DNA of 43,781 nucleotides from positions 1 through 43,781 of the IMG/VR virus record IMGVR_UViG_3300017788_000050; one strand, given 5' to 3'. The stretch is from a virus. The stretch's first letter is position 1. Each line of letters starts with the position of its first letter. Positions 15,558 to 24,369 of this stretch are shown one piece after another. Made by a program: the position numbers and the translations under genes. The notes beneath the pieces were generated by a model. It did not search any database. It worked only from the letters and a program-made list of their open reading frames with translations, and was not told the origin of the DNA.

Positions 15558-17712
15558 TTTGGACCCCGCCTGCTAAAATAGCTTTGTCAAAAATGAGCAT
15601 GTCTTCAACAAACGCATTAAATTCCAACATAAATGCCTCAGTATTAAAGCGAATAGACTTGTAAGCATATTCTGTAGGCTGGTACGTATATACTGCTTTG
15701 AAAAAACTGCCTGCGTCAAACCTAGAACCTACTTGTTTAATCATGATTTCATTTTCAATTGGATAGGTTTCACTGTTATTTTCATATACTTTTACATTTA
15801 CAGGCAACTCGCGTAAAGAGGTTGCTGATAAAAATATAGCCGAGTTATGCCATGTGGTTTGCGTAACTATCCAGGAATATAATATTCGCCAAATAAGCTT
15901 TTTATTATTGCCGTTCGTAATATCGTAATCGGTAAATATTTGCTCGTTCACTTTGTCGGCGTAAGTTAGCAACATACCGTTTGACATGCCCAAGTATAAA
16001 TTCTTATCAATCTCATTGTAAAAGAAGGACATGGCGTCGGCGAAGTTCTCATTAAAACTAGACCAAAAACCATTGTTCTTTATTTGGTAAATTAAGCATT
16101 CACCTTTTATTCTAATGCCCAGTAAATCATTATAAGGATAGAAGAAAGTAGTCATTTCGCGGTAGTCGCGGTCATTTTCTATAAATGATAATTGTGCTTC
16201 TAAATAGTCTCTAATCGGATCTATAAAGTTTGGCGTATAATCTATTTGGCCGTATTTATTTAAATAGAAAGAAAATGACTTACCGAACGTTGAGATAATA
16301 GCAAAGTTATTAGGTATTTCTTGGCAAAGCGAACGCTGTAATATTCCCAAAGGAATTACTCTTTCTAGGTAGAAGTTACCAAAACTTATATTTTGACCAT
16401 CGAAGTTAGCTGTAGGGTCGTTGCCTGCCCATATCTGAGTACTATGCCTTCCAATAAACAGCATCTTGCCTTCAAAGAACTTTATTACTTCTATATTTTC
16501 AGGAATCTGGTTATTGACTGATAAATCTATAAAATCAATATTAGCAGTAGCTTCATTAAACCAATCAAACACGCTTGCCTGTCTTGCTGCGAAATATACC
16601 TTCTGGCAAACTTGCGGTGGCCTAAATTGCTTTAAGTACGGCCTGCCTTGGGCTAGAGCCCACAGGCGATTATGTCCTACGCTCAAGTAATTAAATGGAG
16701 GAACAGGCTTTTTATATAAAATGTTTCTTACGCCTTCTATAGGGATAACGTCACAAGTGATTGTGATTTCAGTTAAATTATTTGCAACGTCGGTAAATAC
16801 AATATTTATTATAGCAACTTCTTGTGAGTCATCTCTTGAGACTAATTTTATACGGCTACCTATAATGAGGGTTGCTTCATACTCTGCTTTAATATTAGTT
16901 GCAACCTTAACTGTGATATTATTACCTGCAACAGCTACCTGGTCCTTAATAGCAACTGATGCATCACCAGCTAAATTAGTAATCGTGTTACCGTCATAGA
17001 CTAGCACAGGATCAACACCGTTAGCTATCAATAAATAGTTCTGGTAATTAACGGAAGATATGATGACGTTAGGATCAAGATCATCTCTGAGCGGCACGTT
17101 GTTAAATAAATTATTGGCTCCCTCTTTGTAGATACCAGCCCGCTCAAACCAAAAGATAAAGTTATTAAGTCCTAGAACTGAAAGATTAAAAAAATCTATA
17201 GGAAAAGGTAAATTAAATTTAATAGTATTGTTTACCAAATCAATTGAGACATCGGATATATCAGCACCGTCAGGAATATCTGTTTGGACAATATAAAAAT
17301 AAACACCTTCAAATATTCTCTTAGTCAAGAAATCTTTTTGCTGTTGATTTAGGTCACCAATGTTTATTGTAATTTCTGTTACATTTCGGTTACCCACAAC
17401 TTCACTTAAAGCAACTTCTGTTTCCATATTGATAAAAGGTAGAACGGTAAGGTAGTTTACGTAAGCAATATTCTCAGAGGTACCATCTGTCTTTAAAAAA
17501 GAATTACCGTGCAAGACACTGCGAAATATTCTATTAGGGGCAAAAGGGAAAGCACATCTCAAGTAAGTTCCATATCTAACCTTACCAGCGTTATTATTAC
17601 CGAGTAAGATGTTCTGTAGATATTTAGCACTCCCTCCATCATTATTAGAAGTCAGATTAATACCATTTTTAGGAAAGGGGATAGTTAAAGTTTGTTCATA
17701 CCCTTGAAACAT
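15547..17712 (-). CDS. P22 gp10-like tail hub / packaged-DNA stabilisation protein
   Basis: The 721-residue product fits the gp10 family, which forms the hexameric tail nozzle that plugs the portal after packaging. Cues are an N-terminal beta domain (TLTIPFPKNGINL, AKYLQNILL), the long beta-rich middle with SVGHNRLWALAQGRPYL and MLFIGRHSTQIWAG, and repeated short blades such as IDKNLYLGMSNGMLLTY. P22 gp10 is shorter (about 470 residues), so this version has extra domains. Position after the adaptor gene agrees with P22 order. Confidence 0.75.
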   Translation of the reverse strand: MFQGYEQTLTIPFPKNGINLTSNNDGGSAKYLQNILLGNNNAGKVRYGTYLRCAFPFAPNRIFRSVLHGNSFLKTDGTSENIAYVNYLTVLPFINMETEVALSEVVGNRNVTEITINIGDLNQQQKDFLTKRIFEGVYFYIVQTDIPDGADISDVSIDLVNNTIKFNLPFPIDFFNLSVLGLNNFIFWFERAGIYKEGANNLFNNVPLRDDLDPNVIISSVNYQNYLLIANGVDPVLVYDGNTITNLAGDASVAIKDQVAVAGNNITVKVATNIKAEYEATLIIGSRIKLVSRDDSQEVAIINIVFTDVANNLTEITITCDVIPIEGVRNILYKKPVPPFNYLSVGHNRLWALAQGRPYLKQFRPPQVCQKVYFAARQASVFDWFNEATANIDFIDLSVNNQIPENIEVIKFFEGKMLFIGRHSTQIWAGNDPTANFDGQNISFGNFYLERVIPLGILQRSLCQEIPNNFAIISTFGKSFSFYLNKYGQIDYTPNFIDPIRDYLEAQLSFIENDRDYREMTTFFYPYNDLLGIRIKGECLIYQIKNNGFWSSFNENFADAMSFFYNEIDKNLYLGMSNGMLLTYADKVNEQIFTDYDITNGNNKKLIWRILYSWIVTQTTWHNSAIFLSATSLRELPVNVKVYENNSETYPIENEIMIKQVGSRFDAGSFFKAVYTYQPTEYAYKSIRFNTEAFMLEFNAFVEDMLIFDKAILAGGVQNAN

Positions 17713-17713
17713 A

Positions 17714-18334
17714 TTATTTATCCTGCATGTAGTAACTAGTCAGATCACTTTTAACAGCTTCCCAGTTTTTAAGGGTATATTGTATTTTTTCAGTGAAGCC
17801 TTTTTGGCTTAAGAATAAATAATAAATTGCCCCATGGACTAAGCCTAAATGATAAGACTCAGGATAAATCGGTGTGTCTGTTTGGGTAGCAGGGTTAGGC
17901 TGCGGTAGAGGTACACTCTCCACTAATTCTTTGCGCAAGGGTAAAACAAGCAATCTAACAAAAGGTTTATTAATGTTATCTAGAGGATCTGCTTTTACCG
18001 GTAAATTCTGCCTGTTAACATAAATATTATTATTTAAAAAGTAATAATTTTTATTGAAGGACTCTAAATTGTAAAATTGTTCGGTGGAGTCTAATCTTAT
18101 CTGGTTACTAAATATTTCTGCTATGTAATTGTCAGGTAAAGGAGCATAGTTTAAGCCTGGCTCAAAAAATAGCTCTATCTCTTGTAATGCTCGTTTACTA
18201 TTTTTTACGCATCTATATAGCTCATAGTCAGCTAGATTTAAATAATTCAAATACGTGCTTCTATCATCCTCGGTAGGATCATTCCTACCGAAGACAAATA
18301 GAGAAACCAAATTAATTAGTTTGGTGACGTTCAT
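17714..18334 (-). CDS. Head-to-tail adaptor (P22 gp4-like tail accessory factor)
   Basis: The 206-residue protein has the size and helix-rich pattern of P22 gp4-type adaptors: an N-terminal helical bundle (YLNYLNLADYELYRCVK), a central beta part (YLPLPDN-like APLPDNYIAEIF), and a C-terminal helix (YHLGLVHGAIYYLFLSQKG). Twelve copies normally ring the portal. It lies directly between the head genes and the gp10-like hub. P22 gp4 also has muramidase activity, for which I see no clear motif here. Confidence 0.62.
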   Translation of the reverse strand: MNVTKLINLVSLFVFGRNDPTEDDRSTYLNYLNLADYELYRCVKNSKRALQEIELFFEPGLNYAPLPDNYIAEIFSNQIRLDSTEQFYNLESFNKNYYFLNNNIYVNRQNLPVKADPLDNINKPFVRLLVLPLRKELVESVPLPQPNPATQTDTPIYPESYHLGLVHGAIYYLFLSQKGFTEKIQYTLKNWEAVKSDLTSYYMQDK

Positions 18335-18846
18335 TAGCTTTGCCTGCTAAATACTACTGACAAAATTAAGCTCTTTGGATTGCTTAAGTTGGCAGCGGCA
18401 GCGTCCGGTATAGTTATAAAAAACGCCTTTTGAGCACGAACATAATTGCATACTACAGTTATAGCCATTGCTACTGAGTCTTTAGTTGTATCAGTCTCTA
18501 AAGTAGATATTTTATAATCAAGCACGTATTCAAACTCACTTATGTGTAGGTTAAAATGCGTGAGCTTTAACACGTGAGGCCTACCAGCTACAACCACAGC
18601 TCCGGTAAGATCGATCCTATAATAGTTACAAGTAGTATTAAAAGGGATCCATGTAGATTGAATAGTAGGCACTGGCATCACCCCGTCACCTGTTGCTATG
18701 GCAGTTGCAGCAGCATTATTGTTTATCGCCGTAATAGCTCCGTTAAAGGGACCACCAGCAGCGATACCGGTTACTGGGTTCGTATCGTTAGTTGCCGCAA
18801 CGTCAGTTAAAGTTACAGGCAAGTAAAATTGATTGGTAATAAACAT
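18334..18846 (-). CDS. Putative head-associated (decoration) protein
   Basis: The 170-residue product lies directly downstream of the coat gene, is rich in Thr, Ala and Asn and appears all-beta (YYRIDLTGAVVVAGRPHVLKL, EFEYVLDYKI). There is an Ala/Thr-rich loop at about residues 25-65. Placement after the coat suits a capsid decoration or head-completion protein, but there is no clear family match. Its stop overlaps the adaptor start by one base. Confidence 0.6.
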   Translation of the reverse strand: MFITNQFYLPVTLTDVAATNDTNPVTGIAAGGPFNGAITAINNNAAATAIATGDGVMPVPTIQSTWIPFNTTCNYYRIDLTGAVVVAGRPHVLKLTHFNLHISEFEYVLDYKISTLETDTTKDSVAMAITVVCNYVRAQKAFFITIPDAAAANLSNPKSLILSVVFSRQS

Positions 18847-18861
18847 ATTTAAACCTTTTTG

Positions 18862-20154
18862 TTATGTGTTACTGATTGAAGCAAAGCAATGGATCATGCC
18901 GTTATCTATCTGAATTGGATTTAGCTGATTACCTTTCATCGCCGCGTTATTTTTAGAAGCAAATTTAATAGGTCTTATCCCAGAAATCTCAGTATGGGCA
19001 ATCCCACGGACATTCTCATAATCACGCTCTTCATATCTTAATTCCGGAGAGCCTGACATACCATAAGCGATAGCCCCTGATCCCAGCAATACTGAGTAGG
19101 TTGCTATAGCTGACGTAGCACGAGTAGCACCTCTACATGGAAATAAATAGTTGTCAAACTCTGGCACAACGACGATCATTGCACCCTCAATCGTACCTTT
19201 ATAGTTACTCCCCCAAAGAATAGAAGGCTGGGTTTGTCTCTCAATAGTACCCCTTGTTACTTGCGCTTGCCAGTCAGGGGTAGTAACGATAAATTCATAA
19301 GCGCTAGGTGAAATCAAGAACAAATATATTGAGTCGGCAAAGCCCATCCTACCTGCTTCCATACGATAAGGTTTTATAGGATTTTCCGTATAAACACTAG
19401 ACGTTGGTCTATTGCCTGTTTCAGCAAGTTTTATACATTTACGAATATGGGCTATGTTAAATTGGTTAGCTGCAAAGTTAGCTGCCGTTGTACCAAAATT
19501 AGCTGCTGAAAGTGCTGCTGCTACTGTAGTTTGCGGTGGTACCCCATTTACCGGAGCGTTGTTATCAAGCCCAAACATAATACGTTGAGATGATACGTTG
19601 TCACCGTTCGCGCCGTTTTGATCAATACCACAAGCAAGCATACGGGCGTTTAAGGTTGGCCAGTCCCACACATAGTTTACATTTCCTAAATTACCGGTAA
19701 TCAAGCTTGAAGTTGACTGGTAAGATAAAGCGTTACCGAAAGATTGAATAATACGTCTGTTTAGATTGTACTCAGTTTGGGCAAGTAAGTTCCTCTGAAT
19801 ATCAGCTGGAAAATCGCGCCCATATACAAGCTTTTGATACTGCTCATCAGTTATTTTCATCGCCCAACGTTGGCGGTCAACGCTAAACTGCATGTAGTCA
19901 TATGTAAGTTCCTGCTCAGTACCCGCTAGAACTTCGAAGCTGCCACGCTTAATGTTCATGTCATAAAAGACTTGGTTTACAGGTATAACAACCGTATTAC
20001 CGGTTTTTACCCGTTTGACCATAATAATATTATCATTAGTCTCACCCATGAACTGGGAGAACTTTGTTAAATTTTGATATTCTTTGAAGTAGGGTTCTAA
20101 TACTTCTCTGCGTGCCAGGTATGACCTGATCGCATACTCATTTGGTAATGCCAT
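18862..20154 (-). CDS. Major capsid protein (N4gp56/DUF4043-like HK97 fold)
   Basis: The 430-residue product has the layout of N4gp56/DUF4043-type coats: an N-terminal helix, GETNDNIIMVKR, the beta segment VVIPVN, then EVLAGTEQELTYDYMQFSVDRQRWAMKI and a long helix with QRNLLAQTEYNLNRRIIQ. The P-domain end shows GSGAIAYGMSGSPELRYEERDYEN and the closing IRPIKFA. No signal of a protease-processed delta domain is seen; a separate scaffold gene lies upstream, as in P22. Expected in about 415 copies for T=7. Confidence 0.82.
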   Translation of the reverse strand: MALPNEYAIRSYLARREVLEPYFKEYQNLTKFSQFMGETNDNIIMVKRVKTGNTVVIPVNQVFYDMNIKRGSFEVLAGTEQELTYDYMQFSVDRQRWAMKITDEQYQKLVYGRDFPADIQRNLLAQTEYNLNRRIIQSFGNALSYQSTSSLITGNLGNVNYVWDWPTLNARMLACGIDQNGANGDNVSSQRIMFGLDNNAPVNGVPPQTTVAAALSAANFGTTAANFAANQFNIAHIRKCIKLAETGNRPTSSVYTENPIKPYRMEAGRMGFADSIYLFLISPSAYEFIVTTPDWQAQVTRGTIERQTQPSILWGSNYKGTIEGAMIVVVPEFDNYLFPCRGATRATSAIATYSVLLGSGAIAYGMSGSPELRYEERDYENVRGIAHTEISGIRPIKFASKNNAAMKGNQLNPIQIDNGMIHCFASISNT

Positions 20155-20173
20155 AATAACCTTAAAATAAATT

Positions 20174-20195
20174 GTTTAATTTTCGTTAATTAAAC
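20174..20195 (-). promoter_or_regulatory. AT-rich hairpin in the coat gene leader
   Basis: GTTTAATT (20174-20181) pairs with AATTAAAC (20188-20195) around a 6-base loop, in the 168-base gap between scaffold and coat genes and 19 bases before the coat start codon. This is the largest gap in the head operon. The hairpin may protect the abundant coat mRNA or mark processing. No T-run follows, so it is not an obvious terminator. Confidence 0.45.
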
Positions 20196-20322
20196 TTGGA
20201 ATTTATCTCTTTAAGGAAAGTTATTATGAGCATTTTTACCAAATATATAGGAAAGCTAAATGCGTCTATATTTTGATAAGATGCTGATAAGTCGCGTCTT
20301 ACGTAAAAATAATTTGCCGAAG

Positions 20323-21186
20323 TTATCTATCAAAAAAGTTGCCCGAATCGCCCCATTTACTCATTTGAGATTTATCGTAGGCATTCCCGACAGACCCTCT
20401 TGATTTTATGGATTTACTATACACCTTATCTGGCGTTTGTTCAAGCTCTTCAGTTAGCTCTTTGAGCCTTTTCTCTAACTTTTCATTTTTACTTGTAAGC
20501 TCCTCTATATAAGCAAAAGCATCGCCCTTCTCGATCGCTTGCTTGTAAAACTTATTATAATATTTATCACCATTTTCAAGAATATATTTAAGAGCTTCCT
20601 TCGGTTCTTCACTTGCGAGATACTCCTGAATATCTTTTAGTTTCTGAGGAGTGACTAACTCTAAATGTTTAAAAAATGCTTGATACTTTAAGTCGGCATC
20701 TTTATCGCTAGTCCACTTCTTATATTCTTCTAAAGTATTATTTAAGTTATCAATAACATTTTTATATGGACTGCTCTCCTCTACAGGTTCTTTTAAATCT
20801 TCCGTTTCAAAAGAAGACTGAAAAACATTCTTAATTTCTGTTAATTGATCTTCTAAGAGCGTTCCGTCCTCAAACATTTTTTGAGCAAGATCCTCTACTC
20901 TCTTTTTCGCTAGCACATAACCCGCTCTTTGCTTTCTACCCCAATTCTGAGTATCTCTTTGTTGCTTACTAAGGTTCTCTAGCTGTTGTTTTAAAACACC
21001 GTAATCATCTTTTTCTGCAGGATCTCTAACAGCTTCAGTATTCTCCTTATTACTAGGCTTTTCTTTGTCTTCATTAACGGGCTCTTTAATATCTTTAGTT
21101 TCCGCCTTTGCAACACTTTCTTCCTCAAAAGATAGCCAATTAGCTTTTGGAGCTTGTTGCTCTACCTCTGTTCCTTTATTTTCCAT
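20323..21186 (-). CDS. Capsid scaffolding protein
   Basis: The 287-residue product is highly charged and helical. It has a Glu/Lys-rich disordered start, a coiled coil at about residues 65-110, another near 225-260 (EELTSKNEKLEKRLKELTEEL), and a basic end with SRGSVGNAYDK. This composition, and its place between portal and coat, are those of podovirus scaffolds such as P22 gp8. No protease motif is seen. It follows the portal gene by 6 bases. Confidence 0.82.
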   Translation of the reverse strand: MENKGTEVEQQAPKANWLSFEEESVAKAETKDIKEPVNEDKEKPSNKENTEAVRDPAEKDDYGVLKQQLENLSKQQRDTQNWGRKQRAGYVLAKKRVEDLAQKMFEDGTLLEDQLTEIKNVFQSSFETEDLKEPVEESSPYKNVIDNLNNTLEEYKKWTSDKDADLKYQAFFKHLELVTPQKLKDIQEYLASEEPKEALKYILENGDKYYNKFYKQAIEKGDAFAYIEELTSKNEKLEKRLKELTEELEQTPDKVYSKSIKSRGSVGNAYDKSQMSKWGDSGNFFDR

Positions 21187-21192
21187 CTTCTG

Positions 21193-23022
21193 TTACCTTC
21201 TGTTGATTATTTGCTGTTCATTTTGTTGTTGTAACATTGCTTGTTGCTGCTGCATCTCTAACTGTGCCTCCATGGCTAACTTCTGTTGATCTATTTGAAC
21301 TCTGCGCCACTCGGTGGCTAGCTCAAATGCTGCCTTATCAGAAAAACCTTTTTGTTTTAAAAACACCTCGGAATTAAGAAAAAATGCAGGGTTAGGTGAA
21401 TTGCATAATTCATTAAATAAAATCTTTTCTTCTTCAACTGACGAGGCAAAATTAGGCGAAGCATCAGGATAAACCTCAAAATTAAGTAATGAGATATCAG
21501 AGTTTAACTGAATGTTCTCGCTCTTACCTAGACGGTAAAGCCGCACTAACTGGCTGATATTCTCCGTGCCTTTTAAAGTATCAAGCATTAAAGAGCCTTC
21601 ACTTACAATCATATGATCGTAAGCAAGCATCAATGAGTTCTGAGCATTGATAGTGTTTAAAGTGAGCTGCTGGATTGCAAGGCCACTGGTTTCCCTTGTT
21701 ATCTGCCCTGAGTACTCATCATGTAGACCGGTAGCTTTTTCCCAGTCATTGTCTATATAGTCTAACAAAGACAAGTCATGCTGCAAGCTTTGAGAGCCGG
21801 TTATAACTTGAGTATTATCGTTATGGCCCAAAAACATACTGCCGTTTTTCATACGCGACTGTCTTGCCCACTCAAGTCCATGTTTCTTTTGATCTCCCTC
21901 AGGATCCCCACTGATAATTAACTTAGAGTCTTTATAATGCATGAACGTGGTCATATTAAGATTCTTTAAATCTTGCCTAGGAATCAGGTCGTCTACTATA
22001 CCATACGGTACTCCCATAAAATCCCGTTGCAGTACAATCGGTACTATAGGCAGATACTTCTGATTAGGGATTTGTTCAGGTATTATGCCATGTTCTAGTA
22101 AAGTATTTTCAGTGAATACTCCTTTAAAAACTTGAGTACCCCTTTTAACTGTGATCTGGCCCTTTAAGGCATTTTTCTCTGCAAATTCTTTATAAAAAGT
22201 ACTGAATACAACTTCGTTTTGCGCACCCATTGCATCAGGTTTTGATAGACCTACGCATTCATAATATTTAACATTTTTTTTGTAATATACTTCAACAATC
22301 CGTATATTTTTGCCTCTTACCCAGCAGCACCCCCTAATATCTTCATCTAAATGGCCAAGCCATTGATCATAGAACCGGTCAGTATCATGGTAAGCGTAAT
22401 CCTGTGGATTGGTTTTATTGCCATCTACTATAGAATCAAAGTATTCTTTAAACTTTGGATAGGTATTTTTTAGATGATGAATATGTACATAATAAGAGCG
22501 TACTACAAAGTTTTGGTTATCCATTCGTGGAGACAGGTCGTCAGGATCAGAAAATATCTCTCTAGGGTTTACGTACTCGTAATGGTATCGACCCTGATCG
22601 AAATAGAAATGTGACCATCCTATGCCGCCTATTAGAGCATCACGGCATTTTAATTGCGAGTAAAAGCTATACTGGTTTTGAGTTTGGACATTCATCGCCC
22701 AGTATTTTAGTATTTCAGCTTGCTCCCCATCATATTCAAGATCAGACACAGGGGCAAAGCCTATTCTTTTTGCTGATTTTATCAGTAGACTTAAATACTG
22801 GTTGATAGCAGGCTTTAGTATGTTTAAAGTGAACGGAATTGCCCCCATTTCTTTTATTTCTTGATTTAAAGCTTCATCTAACCATTGCCTGCCTCTAACG
22901 TATTGTTCATTCCTATTTAAAACTTCAATATATTTTTTCCTAGTAAAAGAATTGCAAGCGTAATAAGCAAGTTCTTGTAGTTCTGATAGTGTCTTTTGTT
23001 CAGACTGCTTGATTATAGGCAT
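21193..23022 (-). CDS. Portal protein (P22 gp1-like)
   Basis: The 609-residue product matches the P22-type portal pattern: RNEQYVRGRQWLDEAL near residue 40, PFTLNILKPAINQYLSLL near 78, the loop VNPREIFSDPDDLSPR near 150, and GITRETSGLAIQQLTLNT-like SGQITRETSGLAIQQ near 440. The C terminus is very Gln-rich, like the barrel helix region. Twelve copies form the DNA entry vertex. It is shorter than P22 gp1 (725 residues), mainly at the barrel. The order portal, scaffold, coat is P22-like. Confidence 0.88.
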   Translation of the reverse strand: MPIIKQSEQKTLSELQELAYYACNSFTRKKYIEVLNRNEQYVRGRQWLDEALNQEIKEMGAIPFTLNILKPAINQYLSLLIKSAKRIGFAPVSDLEYDGEQAEILKYWAMNVQTQNQYSFYSQLKCRDALIGGIGWSHFYFDQGRYHYEYVNPREIFSDPDDLSPRMDNQNFVVRSYYVHIHHLKNTYPKFKEYFDSIVDGNKTNPQDYAYHDTDRFYDQWLGHLDEDIRGCCWVRGKNIRIVEVYYKKNVKYYECVGLSKPDAMGAQNEVVFSTFYKEFAEKNALKGQITVKRGTQVFKGVFTENTLLEHGIIPEQIPNQKYLPIVPIVLQRDFMGVPYGIVDDLIPRQDLKNLNMTTFMHYKDSKLIISGDPEGDQKKHGLEWARQSRMKNGSMFLGHNDNTQVITGSQSLQHDLSLLDYIDNDWEKATGLHDEYSGQITRETSGLAIQQLTLNTINAQNSLMLAYDHMIVSEGSLMLDTLKGTENISQLVRLYRLGKSENIQLNSDISLLNFEVYPDASPNFASSVEEEKILFNELCNSPNPAFFLNSEVFLKQKGFSDKAAFELATEWRRVQIDQQKLAMEAQLEMQQQQAMLQQQNEQQIINRR

Positions 23023-23025
23023 GAA

Positions 23026-23301
23026 TTACCTTGCTTCTTCACTTTTGTTCTTTTCTAAATCTGTCTTCAACATTTCTAAAGTGTCGTCTACGATGTATTT
23101 AACTTCACCGTACTTACACTCAATAATATCGTATTCTTCTTGAGTAGATTTTTTACTACCGTAGACAGTTTGGTAGCAATAGATTAAAGACTCTGATAAA
23201 AAATCAGCAAGAATTTTAAACTTTGCTAATTTTTCACCAAGCTCGGTATTCACCAAAGCCGTTTTAAAATTGACTGGACTATTTTTTTGGCTATTTTCCA
23301 T
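23026..23301 (-). CDS. Hypothetical 91-residue helical protein before the portal
   Basis: The product is charged and helical with Lys/Glu pairs; no membrane segment and no known motif. It ends three bases before the portal gene and is in the head operon, so it is a candidate minor head or assembly factor. Start ATG 23301 has AAGG about 8 bases upstream. No family recognised. Confidence 0.6.
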   Translation of the reverse strand: MENSQKNSPVNFKTALVNTELGEKLAKFKILADFLSESLIYCYQTVYGSKKSTQEEYDIIECKYGEVKYIVDDTLEMLKTDLEKNKSEEAR

Positions 23302-23325
23302 AAGAAAACCTTTAAATTAAAATTG

Positions 23326-23697
23326 TTAGCTGTAAATGCCGCAAGCTGAAGGTAGCTCATTAAATTTCGTATAACATACGGTGCAATCAAATACTTGCGT
23401 GTAACCGCCCGAGAAGCACAATAAACTATCTCCGTCCCGCAAGAAAATTTCTAAACCAAACAATGAGATCAAATTGCAACTTTGGTTAGGTTTAATTAAA
23501 ACGTTGTGCACGTTGAAGTTTTCAACGCTAGGACTCGCAAGCAATCTTACAGTTTTTAAGTTTATGCGCATATCCTCGAGAGAGGTGTTACAAATATTGA
23601 CAGCATTTAAAAAGATAGTGTTTTCTGCACTTAGCAAAACCACTTTTTGGTCAGCTAAATTAGCAAACACTAAGCTATCGTACTCAATGAAGTTCAT
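23326..23697 (-). CDS. Hypothetical 123-residue beta-rich virion protein
   Basis: The product has regular beta strands (DQKVVLLSAENTIFLNAVNI, INLKTVRLLA, NVLIKPNQSCNLISL, GDSLLCFSGGYTQVFDC) and seven cysteines, unusual for this phage. It looks like a small jelly-roll or beta-sandwich structural protein. Located near the start of the head operon. No family recognised, so the structural role rests on fold impression and context. Confidence 0.6.
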   Translation of the reverse strand: MNFIEYDSLVFANLADQKVVLLSAENTIFLNAVNICNTSLEDMRINLKTVRLLASPSVENFNVHNVLIKPNQSCNLISLFGLEIFLRDGDSLLCFSGGYTQVFDCTVCYTKFNELPSACGIYS

Positions 23698-23710
23698 CAG
23701 ATACCAGGTA

Positions 23711-23902
23711 TTATTGTGTGGAAGTATCTAAAGCCGCTTCTAAAACTGCTAACTGCTCTTTAATTATTAAGATACTGTCTTTAGTTATAGCCTTACGCTC
23801 AGGGGTAGATAGGGATTCATCGCTAGACCAGCAAATTGCGCCGTCTTGGTATAGAAGCTGGCTGTATTTTGATATGTTTTGTAAAATTTGAATATAATTC
23901 AT
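23711..23902 (-). CDS. Hypothetical 63-residue protein, first gene of the head operon
   Basis: The product is helical with an acidic middle and no known motif. Its start lies 8 bases from a copy of the GACTTTACGAAGG-type element, whose GAAGG serves as ribosome binding site. A TATAAT box lies further upstream, so this is the first gene of the transcript that makes portal, scaffold, coat and tail. Confidence 0.6.
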   Translation of the reverse strand: MNYIQILQNISKYSQLLYQDGAICWSSDESLSTPERKAITKDSILIIKEQLAVLEAALDTSTQ

Positions 23903-23910
23903 GCGGATTT

Positions 23911-23939
23911 CCTTCGTAAAGTTTTGAGCCTTAATTATA
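23911..23939 (-). promoter_or_regulatory. Head-operon promoter with phage motif
   Basis: On the minus strand TATAAT occupies 23939-23934, and the motif, here AACTTTACGAAGG (one change from the consensus G), occupies 23923-23911. The gap is 10 bases, slightly larger than at the other two promoters. Only a weak -35 (TTTAGT) is found 17 bases upstream. It follows the terminator hairpin of the preceding operon. Confidence 0.6.
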
Positions 23940-24003
23940 ACAGCTTTAAGGCCTTAACTAAAGAAAATAAGCTGCTTACCGCACTTTTTATACATTTTTC
24001 TAT

Positions 24004-24033
24004 AATAAAAACTCTAAATGAAAGCAGGCTTTC
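24004..24033 (-). terminator. Candidate rho-independent terminator after the tail-fibre operon
   Basis: On the minus strand, directly after the 24036 stop codon, GAAAG-CCTG-CTTTC (24033-24020) forms a short perfect stem with a four-base loop, followed by ATTTAGAGTTTTT. The stem is short and the T-run is 7 bases away, so strength is uncertain. It fits the boundary between the TerL/tail-fibre operon and the head operon. Confidence 0.5.
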
Positions 24034-24035
24034 AA

Positions 24036-24347
24036 TTAAGTGTTTGGTTTATATTGTTCGATGAATTCCTTGAGCTTTTCAACATCATCTGCAGTCTCAC
24101 TTAATGATTTTTCTGCAGCAGCTATTAAGGTTGCAAGCCTTGGATCCGTTTTATCAAAACCGCCTCTGAAAATACCGCCTGCCCAATTTTGTACGTTCTG
24201 AGTATCACTCATAAACCATGATAACCATTCCTCTGCTTCATAGTTTTCCTGTACTAGAGTATTACTAGTTTCTACCTCAATTTCTTTAATCGGTTCCAGA
24301 TATTGTGCATCCGGAGTACTTGGATTAAAACCTTTAATTTTTGACAT
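24036..24347 (-). CDS. Hypothetical 103-residue acidic protein after the tail fibre
   Basis: The product is acidic, with EEWLSWFMSDTQNVQNWAGG in the middle and a helical end. Its place directly downstream of a fibre gene suggests a tail-fibre assembly chaperone or a small accessory protein, but no Tfa-type motif is seen. It ends the TerL operon ahead of a terminator-like hairpin. Confidence 0.55.
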   Translation of the reverse strand: MSKIKGFNPSTPDAQYLEPIKEIEVETSNTLVQENYEAEEWLSWFMSDTQNVQNWAGGIFRGGFDKTDPRLATLIAAAEKSLSETADDVEKLKEFIEQYKPNT

Positions 24348-24369
24348 ATTTTTCTCTTAATTAAATTAA